The notes: generated from the letters alone by a model not told the origin. Shown: positions 26,826 through 36,254, numbered from the stretch's first letter. The stretch: DNA of 64,000 nucleotides from Pseudomonas sp. R5-89-07 (GCF_003851685.1 NZ_CP027727.1:1736001-1800000); one strand, 5' to 3'. A program made the numbers and translations.

Positions 26826-27719
26826 ATGGACCGTCTATCGAGCATGAATGCCTTTGTGACCGCCGCTGAGTTGGGTTCCTATGCGCGTGCCGCAGAGCGT
26901 TTGAATCTATCGCCGCAGATGGTGGCCAAGCATGTCACCGCATTGGAGCAGCGATTGGGTGCGCGCTTGCTCAACCGCACCACTCGCAGGCAAAGCCTTA
27001 CAGAGCTGGGTAGCGCCTATTACGAACGTTGCAAGCACATCCTGATGGAAACCGAAGCCGCGGACTCCCTGGCGCAGATCATGAACGACACCCCGCGCGG
27101 CAAGCTGAAAATCACCGCCCCCGTGACATTCGGCTCCTACAGCCTGATGCCGTTGATTACCGGGTTCTTGCGTGACAACCCGGAGGTGCAGATCGATCTG
27201 CACCTGACGGATCGTTTTGTGGACTTGGTGGAGGAGGGCTATGAAGTGGCGTTCCGCATTGGTCCCCTGGCGACCACCGGCCTGACCGCCCGGCCGCTGG
27301 CGCCCTATCGTCTGGTCGTGTGTGCGGCTCCGGCCTATTTGCAGGCACGAGGCACACCGTCGGCGCCAGCAGACCTTACTCATCATGAATGCCTCGGCTA
27401 CGCCTTTTGGTCGCGTCCGGCGGATCGTGAATGGGTGTTTTACGAGGGCACGGTCCCGCACCGAGTGCAGGTGAGCAGCCGTTTGCAGATCAACGAAAGC
27501 AGGGCGCTGATGTCGGCTGCCCTGGATGGTTTCGGTATTGTACTAGGCCCTGAAGACTTTTTGCGCACGGCGCTCGCGGACGGCCGACTGGTGAAGGTGC
27601 TTCCTGACTTTGATTCGCCCAGCCGGTCGATGCATTTGGTTTACACCGCAAATCGCCAGCGTACCGCTAAATTGCGCGGTTTTATCGAAGCGGTGCTGCA
27701 GCGTTTTGGCCCGGTTTAA
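26826..27719 (+). CDS. LysR-family transcriptional regulator
   Basis: 297 residues. The N-terminal winged HTH (MNAFVTAAELGSYARAAERL, then LEQRLGARLLNRTTRRQSLT) is of the CrgA/DhcR-like type, followed by the periplasmic-binding-like effector domain. Two ATGs lie in tandem (26823, 26826); the second has better spacing to GTGGGGA. It is divergent from the F420-reductase-like gene, which it likely controls. It overlaps the end of the convergent next gene by 4 bp. Confidence 0.88.
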   Translation: MDRLSSMNAFVTAAELGSYARAAERLNLSPQMVAKHVTALEQRLGARLLNRTTRRQSLTELGSAYYERCKHILMETEAADSLAQIMNDTPRGKLKITAPVTFGSYSLMPLITGFLRDNPEVQIDLHLTDRFVDLVEEGYEVAFRIGPLATTGLTARPLAPYRLVVCAAPAYLQARGTPSAPADLTHHECLGYAFWSRPADREWVFYEGTVPHRVQVSSRLQINESRALMSAALDGFGIVLGPEDFLRTALADGRLVKVLPDFDSPSRSMHLVYTANRQRTAKLRGFIEAVLQRFGPV

Positions 27720-28564
27720 ACGCTGAAACTGTCTTTCACCTGTTCATACACATGCAGTGCAAGCGCATTGCTGCTATCGCACAGCAGGTAAAGGTGGTGC
27801 ATCGGCAGCGGCGGCAGCTCGACACCGGCGATCACCTGCGTCAACCCTTCGCCCATACGGCTTTCTTCGATCAAGCCGACCGCAACACCGCTGCGAATGC
27901 AGGCCTCTACCGCTGTGGAGTTGGGGCTCTCCATCAGTAGCCGGTGAAAAATACCGTGGTCGGTCAACGCCTGTAACGCCGCCGCACGATACGGGCAACC
28001 CGCGATTGGTACGGTGATGGGCAGCGGCGCATTGGGCGGGTAATCGAAATGCTCGGCGGCGACCCACAGCGGTTGCACGGGCCCCAGGCGCTCACCCTGT
28101 GCCAGCGGCTGCGCGCTGACGGTGATGGTCAGGTCCAATTGGTTTGCCATGAACAGGTTCAACAGTTCGCCACTGGTGCGCGCTTCGATTTCCAGCTGCA
28201 GCAGCGGGTTGTCGGCGATCAGCCGTGGCAGAAATTCCTGGATGAAGGCGGGGGCATAGGTATCGGGAACGCCCAGGCGGATCTTGCCCTGCATGCGCTG
28301 GGGCATCAGCGAGATCAGCAGGCGGTCGTGGCTTTTTAGAAACTCGGTGGTTTCGCCCAACAGCTTTCGGCCGTACAGCGTCAGATCCACGCCCTGGTTG
28401 CTGCGGCTGAACAGGCGTTGGCCGACCTGGTCTTCCAGTTTCTGGATTTGTGTGGTCACGGTGGAAGCGCTGCGGTGCACATGCTCGGCCGCTTCGTTAA
28501 AGCGGCCAAAGCGGGCGACGGCGTGAAAGGTGCGCAATAGATCGATGTTCAGTTGTTTGGCCAT
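27716..28564 (-). CDS. LysR-family transcriptional regulator
   Basis: 282 residues: HTH LLRTFHAVARFGRFNEAAEH followed by LEDQVGQRLFSRSNQGVDLT, then an effector domain with a conserved Thr/Ser core. It is divergent from an EamA transporter (98-bp gap) and so probably regulates it. It ends tail-to-tail with the preceding LysR gene. Confidence 0.9.
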   Translation of the reverse strand: MAKQLNIDLLRTFHAVARFGRFNEAAEHVHRSASTVTTQIQKLEDQVGQRLFSRSNQGVDLTLYGRKLLGETTEFLKSHDRLLISLMPQRMQGKIRLGVPDTYAPAFIQEFLPRLIADNPLLQLEIEARTSGELLNLFMANQLDLTITVSAQPLAQGERLGPVQPLWVAAEHFDYPPNAPLPITVPIAGCPYRAAALQALTDHGIFHRLLMESPNSTAVEACIRSGVAVGLIEESRMGEGLTQVIAGVELPPLPMHHLYLLCDSSNALALHVYEQVKDSFSV

Positions 28565-28662
28565 GATTCTATTAATTCGGATTGATGATGCGGGTTATTC
28601 AAATATACAGAAGCGTCCTCCGTCCTTAGCCTGCAAGTCAACCTATAAGGGCTGGAGGCTGC

Positions 28663-29562
28663 ATGAAGCGATCAACTTCAGGGTTGCTGCTGTTGCAAGG
28701 GGCGTTTGTGCTGTCGTGGAGTTCGGGCTATATCGGCGCGAAGCTGGGCACCCAAGGCGGCGGTGCGTTCAACCTGTTGTTCTGGCGATTCCTGTTGGTA
28801 TCGCTGTGCCTGGGGATGTTCCTGAACGTCAGGCTGCTGAAGATTTCATGGGCGCAGATCCGCCATTACGCGGTTGTCGGCTGCCTGTCGCAGTTTTTGT
28901 ACCTGAGCTGCCTCTATGTGGCGATCCAGAACGGCTTGCCACCAGGCATTGCGGCGATCATCGCGGCCTTGCAGCCGTTGATGACAGCGGCCTTGTCGAC
29001 AGGCAGCGCAACTGAGCGCAGCGGCGGCTGGCAATGGCTGGGGCTGGTGATCAGCTTTGTCGGCGTTGGGGTTGTGATCGCCGGGCAGTACAGCCATAGC
29101 GCAAAAGAGGTTGGCCTGCTCATGTATGGGTTGCCGCTGCTGTCGGCGCTTGGGCTGACGCTGGCGACGCTGTACGAGCGCCGTTCGCCGCCGAGCCAGG
29201 ATGCCGGTCTGCTCATACCGCTGTTTATCCAATCGCTGCTGACGTTGATCGGCTTCACCGCCGCTGTGCTGTATACCGATACCTTGAGCATTCCCCATGA
29301 CACCGAAGTACTGGTGTCGATTGTGTGGTTGACGGTGTTTTCCACCTTTGCCGCCTATTTGAGCCTCTGGAGACTGCTTCGCGTGATGACGGCTACCCAG
29401 GTTGCGGCGCTGGTTTATCTGGAGCCGCCGGTCACCCTGGTATGGGCGGCGCTGATGTTTGGTGACAGGATCCAGGCCTCGACCTACGCGGGCATCGCCG
29501 TCGTCATTGCCGGTCTGCTGCTGTTACGCCTGAAGCGACCGACCGTCGTCTGCACCTCCTGA
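28663..29562 (+). CDS. EamA/DMT-family transporter
   Basis: A 299-residue inner-membrane protein with ten predicted helices in two EamA repeats (about 8-140 and 155-290). The first repeat starts FVLSWSSGYIGAKLG, and the second ends with LEPPVTLVWAALMFGDRI, the glutamate-proline motif of drug/metabolite transporters. Substrate is unknown; relatives export amino acids or drugs. GGAGG precedes the ATG. Confidence 0.88.
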   Translation: MKRSTSGLLLLQGAFVLSWSSGYIGAKLGTQGGGAFNLLFWRFLLVSLCLGMFLNVRLLKISWAQIRHYAVVGCLSQFLYLSCLYVAIQNGLPPGIAAIIAALQPLMTAALSTGSATERSGGWQWLGLVISFVGVGVVIAGQYSHSAKEVGLLMYGLPLLSALGLTLATLYERRSPPSQDAGLLIPLFIQSLLTLIGFTAAVLYTDTLSIPHDTEVLVSIVWLTVFSTFAAYLSLWRLLRVMTATQVAALVYLEPPVTLVWAALMFGDRIQASTYAGIAVVIAGLLLLRLKRPTVVCTS

Positions 29563-29693
29563 GCCCTCAAGGTTCAGCAATCTGACAGACATCTCCTGTT
29601 AAAAATAACCCAAGCCCAGGCAGGAGCCCGGCTGGAACACAGGGGGATTTCTTTCAGATACAGGTACAGGGCATTTACGCCCGAGGGTTTTGT

Positions 29694-30023
29694 ATGTTGC
29701 TACGTTATGCAGCAATGGCGGCGGTGGTCGTCGCCGCATCCGGGTGTGTGCAAGAGCGTGTCGTGCATGAGCGCCGGCCCGTACAACGTGACTATGTAGA
29801 GGTCGTGGCGCCGCAACCGCCGCCGGTGCAGGTGATCGAAGTCGAGCCGGCGGTGCGCGAAGGCTATATCTGGTCACGCGGTTACTGGCGCTGGGAAGGC
29901 GGGCGCTATGTGGCAGTGCACGGCCACTGGGAGCCGGTGCGCCAGGGCTATCGCTATGTGCATCCGCACTGGGTGCAGCGCAACGATGGTTACCACTGGC
30001 AGGTCGGTGGCTGGGTGCGCTGA
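29694..30023 (+). CDS. YXWGXW-repeat lipoprotein
   Basis: A 109-residue exported protein with lipobox ASGC (Cys18). The mature part has aromatic repeats: YIWSRGYWRWEGGRYV, GHWEPVRQGYRYVHPHWVQR and YHWQVGGWVR, matching the BcpO/YXWGXW family found in the envelopes of proteobacteria. Function is unknown, probably surface or periplasmic adhesion or stress. It stands alone, followed by a REPIN. Confidence 0.82.
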   Translation: MLLRYAAMAAVVVAASGCVQERVVHERRPVQRDYVEVVAPQPPPVQVIEVEPAVREGYIWSRGYWRWEGGRYVAVHGHWEPVRQGYRYVHPHWVQRNDGYHWQVGGWVR

Positions 30024-30043
30024 CCGAGCGGCCTCTCCCCTTT

Positions 30044-30142
30044 GTAGGAGCGAGCTTGCTCGCGAAAAAACCACAGGCGCCGCGTGCTACCTGAATGTTC
30101 GCGTAATCGTTGGCGTTTCTCGCGAGCAAGCTCGCTCCTACA
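30044..30142. repeat. REPIN, GAGCGAGCTTGCTCGC class
   Basis: Paired half-sites around a spacer containing cgcgtgctacctgaatg, related to the spacer at 44062. It lies between the lipoprotein gene and vapC. Confidence 0.93.
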
Positions 30143-30151
30143 AAAGACGGC

Positions 30152-30547
30152 CTAGCCGATCCGCTTCATGCCCGCTGCCCTGGCCGCGTTGAGATCGAAG
30201 GTGGCGGTGTACTCGCAGCCGGCCGCATGGGCGCAGCGTTCGATCAGGTAGTCGGCGAAGTCTGCTTTGTTCGCAATGAACTTGCGCAGTGCCTGCCAGA
30301 TGATATCGGCGTGCTCAACCGTGAGTTCGCGCGTGTGCAACAGGGTTTCCAGCACCATCACCACGTCGCTTTTGGCCGATTGGTAGCAGGACTGCAGCAC
30401 CCATACCAACTCCACAATGGTCACCAGGCTGATAAAGCCCGGCGACGCGGCGGTCAATGATTCGATCAGTTGGGACGCCTTGGCTGATTGAACCGGCTCA
30501 TCCTGAGCGACATAGCGCACCAGCACGTTGGTATCCAGCCCGATCAT
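30152..30547 (-). CDS. vapC: VapC-type PIN-domain RNase toxin
   Basis: 131 residues. The acidic PIN quartet is present: D5 (MIGLDTNVLVRY), the Glu in TIVELVWVL, Asp in NKADFADYLI and Asp in TATFDLNAA. Such toxins cut RNA, often initiator tRNA or rRNA. The ATG overlaps the antitoxin stop by 4 bp, so translation is coupled. Confidence 0.9.
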   Translation of the reverse strand: MIGLDTNVLVRYVAQDEPVQSAKASQLIESLTAASPGFISLVTIVELVWVLQSCYQSAKSDVVMVLETLLHTRELTVEHADIIWQALRKFIANKADFADYLIERCAHAAGCEYTATFDLNAARAAGMKRIG

Positions 30548-30801
30548 CCAGCGTTCGCTCCCTGTGCCGCGATGGCGCGGTTCATGTCCTCGATGGACAC
30601 GGCATTGGCAGGTTTGCGAATCAACCCTTTGAGGTCCGTGACGGTTTTGCTCGCGGCGATCATGGAAAACTTGCCGTCTTCCATTTCGACGAATTCCACC
30701 CTGTCGCCTGTTTCCAGGCCGAGGGCTGTCCTGACCTGGACGGGGATGGTGATTTGCCCTTTTGAAGTAAGTGTGGCGGTCGCCATAGTGAAGATCTCCA
30801 T
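30544..30801 (-). CDS. vapB: AbrB/SpoVT-type antitoxin of the VapBC module
   Basis: 85 residues from the ATG at 30801 (MEIFTMATATLTSKGQITIP). This start is chosen because TAAGGAG sits 7 bp upstream; the inner ATG (30786) has a weaker site. ATLTSKGQITIPVQVRTALG is the swapped-hairpin AbrB DNA-binding domain, and the C-terminal tail should bind VapC. A 20-bp perfect palindrome overlaps its ribosome-binding site. Confidence 0.88.
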   Translation of the reverse strand: MEIFTMATATLTSKGQITIPVQVRTALGLETGDRVEFVEMEDGKFSMIAASKTVTDLKGLIRKPANAVSIEDMNRAIAAQGANAG

Positions 30802-30809
30802 CGTGATGC

Positions 30810-30829
30810 TCCTTACCCTAGGGTAAGGA
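30810..30829. promoter_or_regulatory. Palindromic operator over the vapB ribosome-binding site
   Basis: TCCTTACCCTAGGGTAAGGA is perfectly self-complementary over 20 bp. It contains the vapB Shine-Dalgarno sequence (AAGGAG read on the minus strand at 30809-30814). It is almost certainly the VapBC autoregulatory operator. Confidence 0.8.
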
Positions 30830-30968
30830 ATGACAGAGGACAATATCCGTTGGTCCATAGGTTGCTCGCAAAGGTGGGGTCGTTACTGGAACCCTAGTCC
30901 GGACTCGCGATTCCCACCCCTTCGGCCATGGGCCAAACCGATACAAACTATGACTGAGCGCCGCTAGC

Positions 30969-32342
30969 TCACTGCACTACGCGATAGCACGGCACGTACG
31001 CCGCTCCGCCCGGCAATTTCATCCGATGCTGGGCGACGAATGCCTTCAACAGTTCATCCAGCGGTTTCATGATCGCCGGGTCGCCGTGAATCTCGTACGG
31101 GCCGTTTTCTTCAATCAGGCGGATGCCTTTGTCCTTCACGTTACCCGCCACGATCCCCGAGAACGCGCGACGCAGGTTGGCCGCCAGTTCATGGGGCGGT
31201 AGCGCATGGCTGAGTTGCAGGCTGGCCATGTTTTCGTGGGTCGGGTCGAACGGGCGCTGGAAGCCTTCGTCGATCTTCAATAGCCAGTTGAAGTGGAACG
31301 CGTCGTTGCGCTCGCGCCGGAACTGTTTGACCGCCTTGAGCCCGGCGGTCATCTGGCGCGCGACTTCGGCCGGGTCGTCGATGATGATCTGGTAGTGCTT
31401 CTGCGCCGCTTCGCCAAGGGTCGCGCCGACGAACGCGTGCAGTTGTTCCAGGTAGGGCGCCGCATGTTTGGGACCGGTAAGCACCACCGGGAACGGCAGG
31501 TCGCGGTTGTCCGGGTGCATCAGGATGCCCAGCAGGTAGAGGAACTCCTCGGCGGTACCGGCGCCGCCGGGGAAGATGATGATGCCGTGGCCGACACGCA
31601 CGAAGGCTTCTAGGCGTTTCTCGATGTCCGGCAGGATCACCAGCTCGTTGACAATCGGATTGGGCGCTTCGGCGGCAATGATGCCGGGCTCGGTCAGGCC
31701 CAGGTAGCGGCCGCCGGTGATGCGCTGCTTGGCGTGGGAAATGGTCGCGCCTTTCATCGGTCCTTTCATTACGCCGGGGCCGCAGCCGGTGCACACGTCG
31801 AGGCTGCGCAGGCCCAGCTCGTGGCCGACTTTCTTGGTGTATTTGTATTCTTCGGTGTTGATGGAGTGGCCGCCCCAGCACACCACGATCTTCGGCTCGA
31901 CGCCTGCGCGCAGCGTACGGGCGTTGCGCAGCAGGTGGAACACGTAGTCGGTGATGCCCTGGGAGTTGCTAAGGTCGATACGCTGGCTGTCCAGTTCGTT
32001 CTCGGTGTAGACGATGTCACGCAGGGCGCTGAACAGCATTTCGCGGGTGCTGGCGATCATCTCGCCATCGACGAAGGCATCGGCCGGGGCGTTGAGCAGT
32101 TCCAGGCGCACGCCGCGGTCCTGCTGGTGGATACGCACTTCGAAGTCTTTGTAGGCGTCGAGGATGGTCTTGGCGTTATCGATGTGCGCGCCGGTGTTGA
32201 GGATGGCCAGGGCGCACTGGCGGAACAGGGCGTAGATGCTGCCGCTGCCGGCTTCACTCAGTTGTTGCACTTCACGTTGGGACAGGGTTTCGAGGCTGCC
32301 CTTGGGGCTGACGGAGGCATTGATCACTTGACGTTGGGGCAT
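30969..32342 (-). CDS. ppnN: Pyrimidine/purine nucleotide 5'-monophosphate nucleosidase
   Basis: A 457-residue LOG-family enzyme that splits nucleoside monophosphates to base and ribose-5-phosphate; in E. coli PpnN is stimulated by (p)ppGpp. It starts MPQRQVINASVSPKGSLE at 32342. The LOG motif FPGGAGTAEEFLYLLGI and upstream CTGCGPGVMKGPMKGAT are intact, with the N-terminal and C-terminal PpnN domains both present. It is monocistronic. Confidence 0.93.
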   Translation of the reverse strand: MPQRQVINASVSPKGSLETLSQREVQQLSEAGSGSIYALFRQCALAILNTGAHIDNAKTILDAYKDFEVRIHQQDRGVRLELLNAPADAFVDGEMIASTREMLFSALRDIVYTENELDSQRIDLSNSQGITDYVFHLLRNARTLRAGVEPKIVVCWGGHSINTEEYKYTKKVGHELGLRSLDVCTGCGPGVMKGPMKGATISHAKQRITGGRYLGLTEPGIIAAEAPNPIVNELVILPDIEKRLEAFVRVGHGIIIFPGGAGTAEEFLYLLGILMHPDNRDLPFPVVLTGPKHAAPYLEQLHAFVGATLGEAAQKHYQIIIDDPAEVARQMTAGLKAVKQFRRERNDAFHFNWLLKIDEGFQRPFDPTHENMASLQLSHALPPHELAANLRRAFSGIVAGNVKDKGIRLIEENGPYEIHGDPAIMKPLDELLKAFVAQHRMKLPGGAAYVPCYRVVQ

Positions 32343-32490
32343 TCTGATTCCTTGAAAGCACAGCCACCGCATCCACGAAAGGCGCAATGGCTTGAGAATG
32401 ATGCGCGCCGTATACGGTCGCACGAGACGGTATTTACCTCACGCACAGGGCCGAGTGCAAATACCGTCCAGCACCATCATGCCGCAGAAC

Positions 32491-33315
32491 TTACTGGATC
32501 AGCTTCCAGTTTTTGTAGAAAACCCGACGCAGGGTAAAGACCAGGCCGGCAAAGCCCGAGATCACGGCGTTCAGCACGGCGGGCACGCGGCTCGGTCGCA
32601 CGATATCAATGAACAGGCAGTAGCGTTTCGCGTCGTTCTTGTTGAAGGAGGCATGCATCAGCGTGTCATCGAAGATAAACAGCGGGTCATCGTGCCAGTA
32701 GTGCTTGTGCTTGCCCACCTGGATGTACACACCCTCGTGGTGCGGCGCCGGCGCCATGTTGTAGAGCACGCGGAACATCATGCGCAGCGGGCCGAAATGG
32801 AAGGACGTGGAGCGGTTCTCGTTGAACACCGACACGCCGATGGTCTTCACGAATGGCAGTTTTTTGCGCAGTTGCGGGATGTCCAGCGTGGTTTCGATCG
32901 GGCGACCGTACCACTGGAAAAACAACATGCCGCGTTTCTTCTCGGCCATGCGTTCGTCCAGGTAACCGATGATTTCTTCCTTGCGCGCCATGGCATCGTC
33001 GATCACCTGTTGCAGGTCTTCGCGCCAGGCGGGCGGTAGGTCGCGCATCGTGTAGACATGGCGGTTGCGGCTGCTCACCAGGTCGAACAGGGTATTGAAC
33101 GGCGCCAGTATCCAAGTGTTGCGGCCGTTGCCGATGAAATATTTCTTGATGGTGTCGCGGTCGTACAGGCCATTACGCAGAAAGTCATAAAAGCCGCAAA
33201 CCACCACCAGCAGCAAAAATACCAGGCTGGAACGCGGGAAACAGGCGATGAACAGTAAAACGCCGAGCACCCAGGCGAGGGATATCAGCTTTTTACCTAC
33301 GGCACTTTTGCTCAT
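32491..33315 (-). CDS. Aspartyl/asparaginyl beta-hydroxylase-like membrane protein
   Basis: 274 residues from MSKSAVGKKL. Two closely spaced membrane helices (about 11-55) anchor it, followed by a cytoplasmic domain related to Fe(II)/2-oxoglutarate hydroxylases of the Asp/Asn hydroxylase/LpxO class: FHFGPLRMMFRVLYNMAP, EGVYIQVGKHKHYWHDD, and LFIFDDTLMHASFN followed by RYCLFIDIVRP. The first His motif lacks the usual HxD acidic residue, so activity is uncertain. It might modify lipid A or a membrane lipid. It is divergent from fabV. Confidence 0.75.
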   Translation of the reverse strand: MSKSAVGKKLISLAWVLGVLLFIACFPRSSLVFLLLVVVCGFYDFLRNGLYDRDTIKKYFIGNGRNTWILAPFNTLFDLVSSRNRHVYTMRDLPPAWREDLQQVIDDAMARKEEIIGYLDERMAEKKRGMLFFQWYGRPIETTLDIPQLRKKLPFVKTIGVSVFNENRSTSFHFGPLRMMFRVLYNMAPAPHHEGVYIQVGKHKHYWHDDPLFIFDDTLMHASFNKNDAKRYCLFIDIVRPSRVPAVLNAVISGFAGLVFTLRRVFYKNWKLIQ

Positions 33316-33590
33316 GAAACGCGGCTCCAACATTGAAACAAAATGAAACAATATCGTCATGATAAGGGTTTACGGCGAACGCAGGCGTTTTAAATAGTTC
33401 GAAAATTGTGAAGTCGCTGCACAATTTGTAACCGTGGCCGGGGATGAGCTGGGTGGGGGTGGATTGAATTTTGAGAACAGAAGATTTGCGACTATCGTGA
33501 CGCTTCGGTTTTTCAGACGTCATAGACCGGTACGATTGAAGTTGAATGGCCACCATTGGCCTTCGGCACCTTGGAAGAGGCAGAATTTTT

Positions 33591-34784
33591 ATGATCATCA
33601 AACCGCGGGTTCGTGGCTTTATCTGTGTGACGGCTCACCCTGTTGGCTGTGAAGCGAACGTCAAGCAGCAGATCGACTACGTCACCCAGCACGGCGCCAT
33701 CGAAGGCGGCCCAAAGAAAGTGCTGGTCCTCGGCGCTTCCACCGGTTACGGCCTGGCCGCGCGCATCAGTGCCGCGTTTGGCTGCGGCGCCGACACCCTG
33801 GGCGTGTTTTTTGAGAAAGAAGGCGAGGAAGGCAAGCTGAGCTCCGCCGGCTGGTACAACAGCGCGGCGTTCGAGAAGTTTGCTGTGGAGAAAGGCCTGT
33901 ACGCCAAGAGCATCAACGGCGATGCGTTCTCCGATGAGATCAAGCGCCTGACCATCGAAACCATCAAGAAAGACCTGGGCAAGATCGACCTGGTGGTCTA
34001 CAGCCTGGCCGCGCCACGCCGTACCGACCCGCAAGGCGTGGTGCACACCTCCACCCTCAAGCCGATCGGCAAGGCTGTGACCCTGCGCGGTATCAACACC
34101 GACAAGGGCGTTGTAGTCGACACCACCCTTGAGCCGGCCACCCAGGAAGAAATCGACGGTACCGTCAAAGTGATGGGCGGTGAAGACTGGCAGCTGTGGA
34201 TCGACGCCCTGCGTGAAGCCGATGTACTGGCCGAAGGCGCCAAGACTACCGCGTTCACCTACCTCGGTGAAAAGCTGACCCAGGACATCTACTGGAACGG
34301 CTCCATCGGCGAAGCCAAGAAAGACCTGGACAAGAAAGTCCTGACCCTGCGCGAAAACCTCGCTGCGTTGAAGGGCGACGCGCGCGTATCGGTGCTCAAG
34401 GCTGTGGTCACCCAGGCCAGCTCGGCGATCCCGATCATGCCGCTGTACCTGTCGCTGCTGTTTCGCGTGATGAAAGAGCAGGGCACTCACGAAGGTTGCA
34501 TCGAGCAAGTCTACGGCCTGTTCAAGGACAGCCTGTACGGCAGCGAGCCGAAGCTGGACGCCGACGGCCGCCTGCGCGCCGACCTGGCCGAGCTGGAACC
34601 GAAGGTCCAGGACGCCGTGGCGGCGCTGTGGAACCAGGTGACCGATGAAAACGTCAACGACATCAGCGATTTCGCTGGTTACAAGGCTGAATTCCTGCGC
34701 TTGTTCGGTTTTGAAATCGAAGGTGTGGACTACGACGCGGACGTGAACCCGACCGTCAAGATCAACGGTCTGGTCCAGGCATAA
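33591..34784 (+). CDS. fabV: FabV enoyl-ACP reductase
   Basis: NADH-dependent reductase for the last step of fatty-acid elongation, the triclosan-tolerant type. 397 residues from [17 protein letters not shown]. The Rossmann motif is [11 protein letters not shown] at 44-54. The FabV-specific active site Tyr-x8-Lys is Y234...K243 ([10 protein letters not shown]). A strong terminator follows. Confidence 0.95.
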   Translation: MIIKPRVRGFICVTAHPVGCEANVKQQIDYVTQHGAIEGGPKKVLVLGASTGYGLAARISAAFGCGADTLGVFFEKEGEEGKLSSAGWYNSAAFEKFAVEKGLYAKSINGDAFSDEIKRLTIETIKKDLGKIDLVVYSLAAPRRTDPQGVVHTSTLKPIGKAVTLRGINTDKGVVVDTTLEPATQEEIDGTVKVMGGEDWQLWIDALREADVLAEGAKTTAFTYLGEKLTQDIYWNGSIGEAKKDLDKKVLTLRENLAALKGDARVSVLKAVVTQASSAIPIMPLYLSLLFRVMKEQGTHEGCIEQVYGLFKDSLYGSEPKLDADGRLRADLAELEPKVQDAVAALWNQVTDENVNDISDFAGYKAEFLRLFGFEIEGVDYDADVNPTVKINGLVQA

Positions 34785-34798
34785 GCGCTGTCACTGTG

Positions 34799-34832
34799 GC
34801 GGCTTGATAATCGACTTATCAAGCCGCTTTTT
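34799..34832 (+). terminator. Terminator after fabV
   Basis: Stem GCGGCTTGATAA/TTATCAAGCCGC with a 5-nt loop followed by five T. It is 14 bp past the stop codon and 12 bp before the stop of the convergent ExoY-like gene. Confidence 0.93.
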
Positions 34833-34844
34833 GCTGCTCAGCTG

Positions 34845-36047
34845 TCAGGCTTGCCTGGAACCAGACAGGCGCTGTTTTGCCAGGGTGAAGTCTGACCGCC
34901 TCACATTCACTACCTCCTTCTCCCATAGCGGGTTGAGCGGCACGTGATAACCGCTGTCCTTGGCGGTCTTTATCAGCTCAGCCATTTCCTTGCTGTCATG
35001 GATGATACTGATCTCATCGAATCTACCGAGCTTTGCCGGCAGGAAAAAAGTCGCCGGGTAGTTTGCAGCCACGTCCGTCACATGGCTGCCTGAGTCTGCA
35101 TTGTGATGGATCACCCGCTCCGCGTCGCCGACCAGCTTTCGATTGATGATGCCGATCATTTCCTCTATTCGCGGCGTGATGTTGCCAAGGTCGGGGTTTT
35201 CCTTGCGGTAGAAGTGAACGGCACTTTCAAAGTCTGCCGATAATTCCCGTGGAACTCGCTGGTAGTGGCTAACCCGATCCCTGAAGACACTGTGGGCAAC
35301 ATCGGGTACCGGCAGCTTATCCTGGGCGCCAAAGTCACTTAGGTGGGGCGCGATCATGTGCAGGTCATAGTCGGCGGTCAAGGCCTTGCCCTCTGGCTGC
35401 TTGGCCAGCACTTGCAGCGCCTTGCCGTTGTGCGTGATCAGATAGTTGTCGTCGCCAGGCGAGGCGGGATGGGCTTGGAATGCATAATGCTGCTGACTTG
35501 GCCCGCGAGCGCTCAATTGCAGCGTGCCATCACCCCTGCGAGCTGCCCGCTCAGTGATCTGGCCAAGTTTTACCAGCTCGTCAATGCGATGACGCGAGAG
35601 TTTCAAGGGGATCGGGACCGCATGGCCGTGCTCGATGCAGTCCTTGATCTGCGCGTTGGCGTTAGCCACTTTTTCCGGTGATTTGTGCACGAACTGTTCA
35701 AGTTTGCTGAATGCCTGGTCTTTACAGATCAAGCCGGACTGTGGCCCCCAATTGGCACTTTTGCCTTTGATATGAAAGTCCTTGGTGGGGTGCCCAGCTT
35801 CTATCAGCCCTGTGGCCACGGATTCGACCGGGCGTATGCCGATGATGGAGTTGGTGGCTGCCGCTATCTGTTGCAAGGGGTCGAGGTGGCTCGACACTAT
35901 TCCGGTTTGCGCTTTTACCTGGTCGACCAGTGCATGCCGGGCATCGACCTCCAGCGTAGTGCTGGCCTGCACAAGCGCCTGGTTGCGTTGCAGCACTTCC
36001 AGACTGAGCGCGGAAGGTGATGTTACAGCGGTAATCATGGCAATCAT
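34845..36047 (-). CDS. ExoY-like nucleotidyl cyclase toxin
   Basis: A 400-residue protein with the anthrax edema factor/CyaA/ExoY catalytic fold. Recognisable blocks are GIRPVESVATGLIEAG (70-85), PTKDFHIKGKSANWGPQSGL (87-106) with K89 and K96 matching the ATP-contacting lysines, ALTADYDLHMIAPHL (222-236) with metal-binding D226 and D228, and SHVTDVAANYPATFFLPAKL (321-340) with the catalytic His (H322) and Asn (N329). Sequence order and wording follow P. aeruginosa ExoY closely. There is no Sec signal; the Ser/Thr-rich N terminus suits type III export, but no secretion genes lie in this window. It would raise cAMP or cGMP/cUMP inside host cells. GAGG sits 7 bp before the ATG. Confidence 0.88.
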   Translation of the reverse strand: MIAMITAVTSPSALSLEVLQRNQALVQASTTLEVDARHALVDQVKAQTGIVSSHLDPLQQIAAATNSIIGIRPVESVATGLIEAGHPTKDFHIKGKSANWGPQSGLICKDQAFSKLEQFVHKSPEKVANANAQIKDCIEHGHAVPIPLKLSRHRIDELVKLGQITERAARRGDGTLQLSARGPSQQHYAFQAHPASPGDDNYLITHNGKALQVLAKQPEGKALTADYDLHMIAPHLSDFGAQDKLPVPDVAHSVFRDRVSHYQRVPRELSADFESAVHFYRKENPDLGNITPRIEEMIGIINRKLVGDAERVIHHNADSGSHVTDVAANYPATFFLPAKLGRFDEISIIHDSKEMAELIKTAKDSGYHVPLNPLWEKEVVNVRRSDFTLAKQRLSGSRQA

Positions 36048-36254
36048 TGGAATACCTCTACGTCACGTTTTGCGAGCGCATTGATGATTCCTTTCAGTCA
36101 TGGATTTCCCTGAGAGCGAAGCTCACCTTAAACGATGCTTTCGGCGATGTGAGTGGACGTTTCACTTTTCAGAACGGTCCTACCGTGGCTTACCTTTTGC
36201 TGTTTGCCCCGGCATGCAAGACTGCGTCATCCATGTGCGCAAACAGGAGGACCC

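Noticed and set aside
36048..36250. hrp box (GGAACC-N16-CCAC) upstream of the ExoY-like gene
   Set aside because: GTGG and GGTCC do occur on the plus strand in this region, but the spacing is about 19 bp and the GGAACC half is incomplete.
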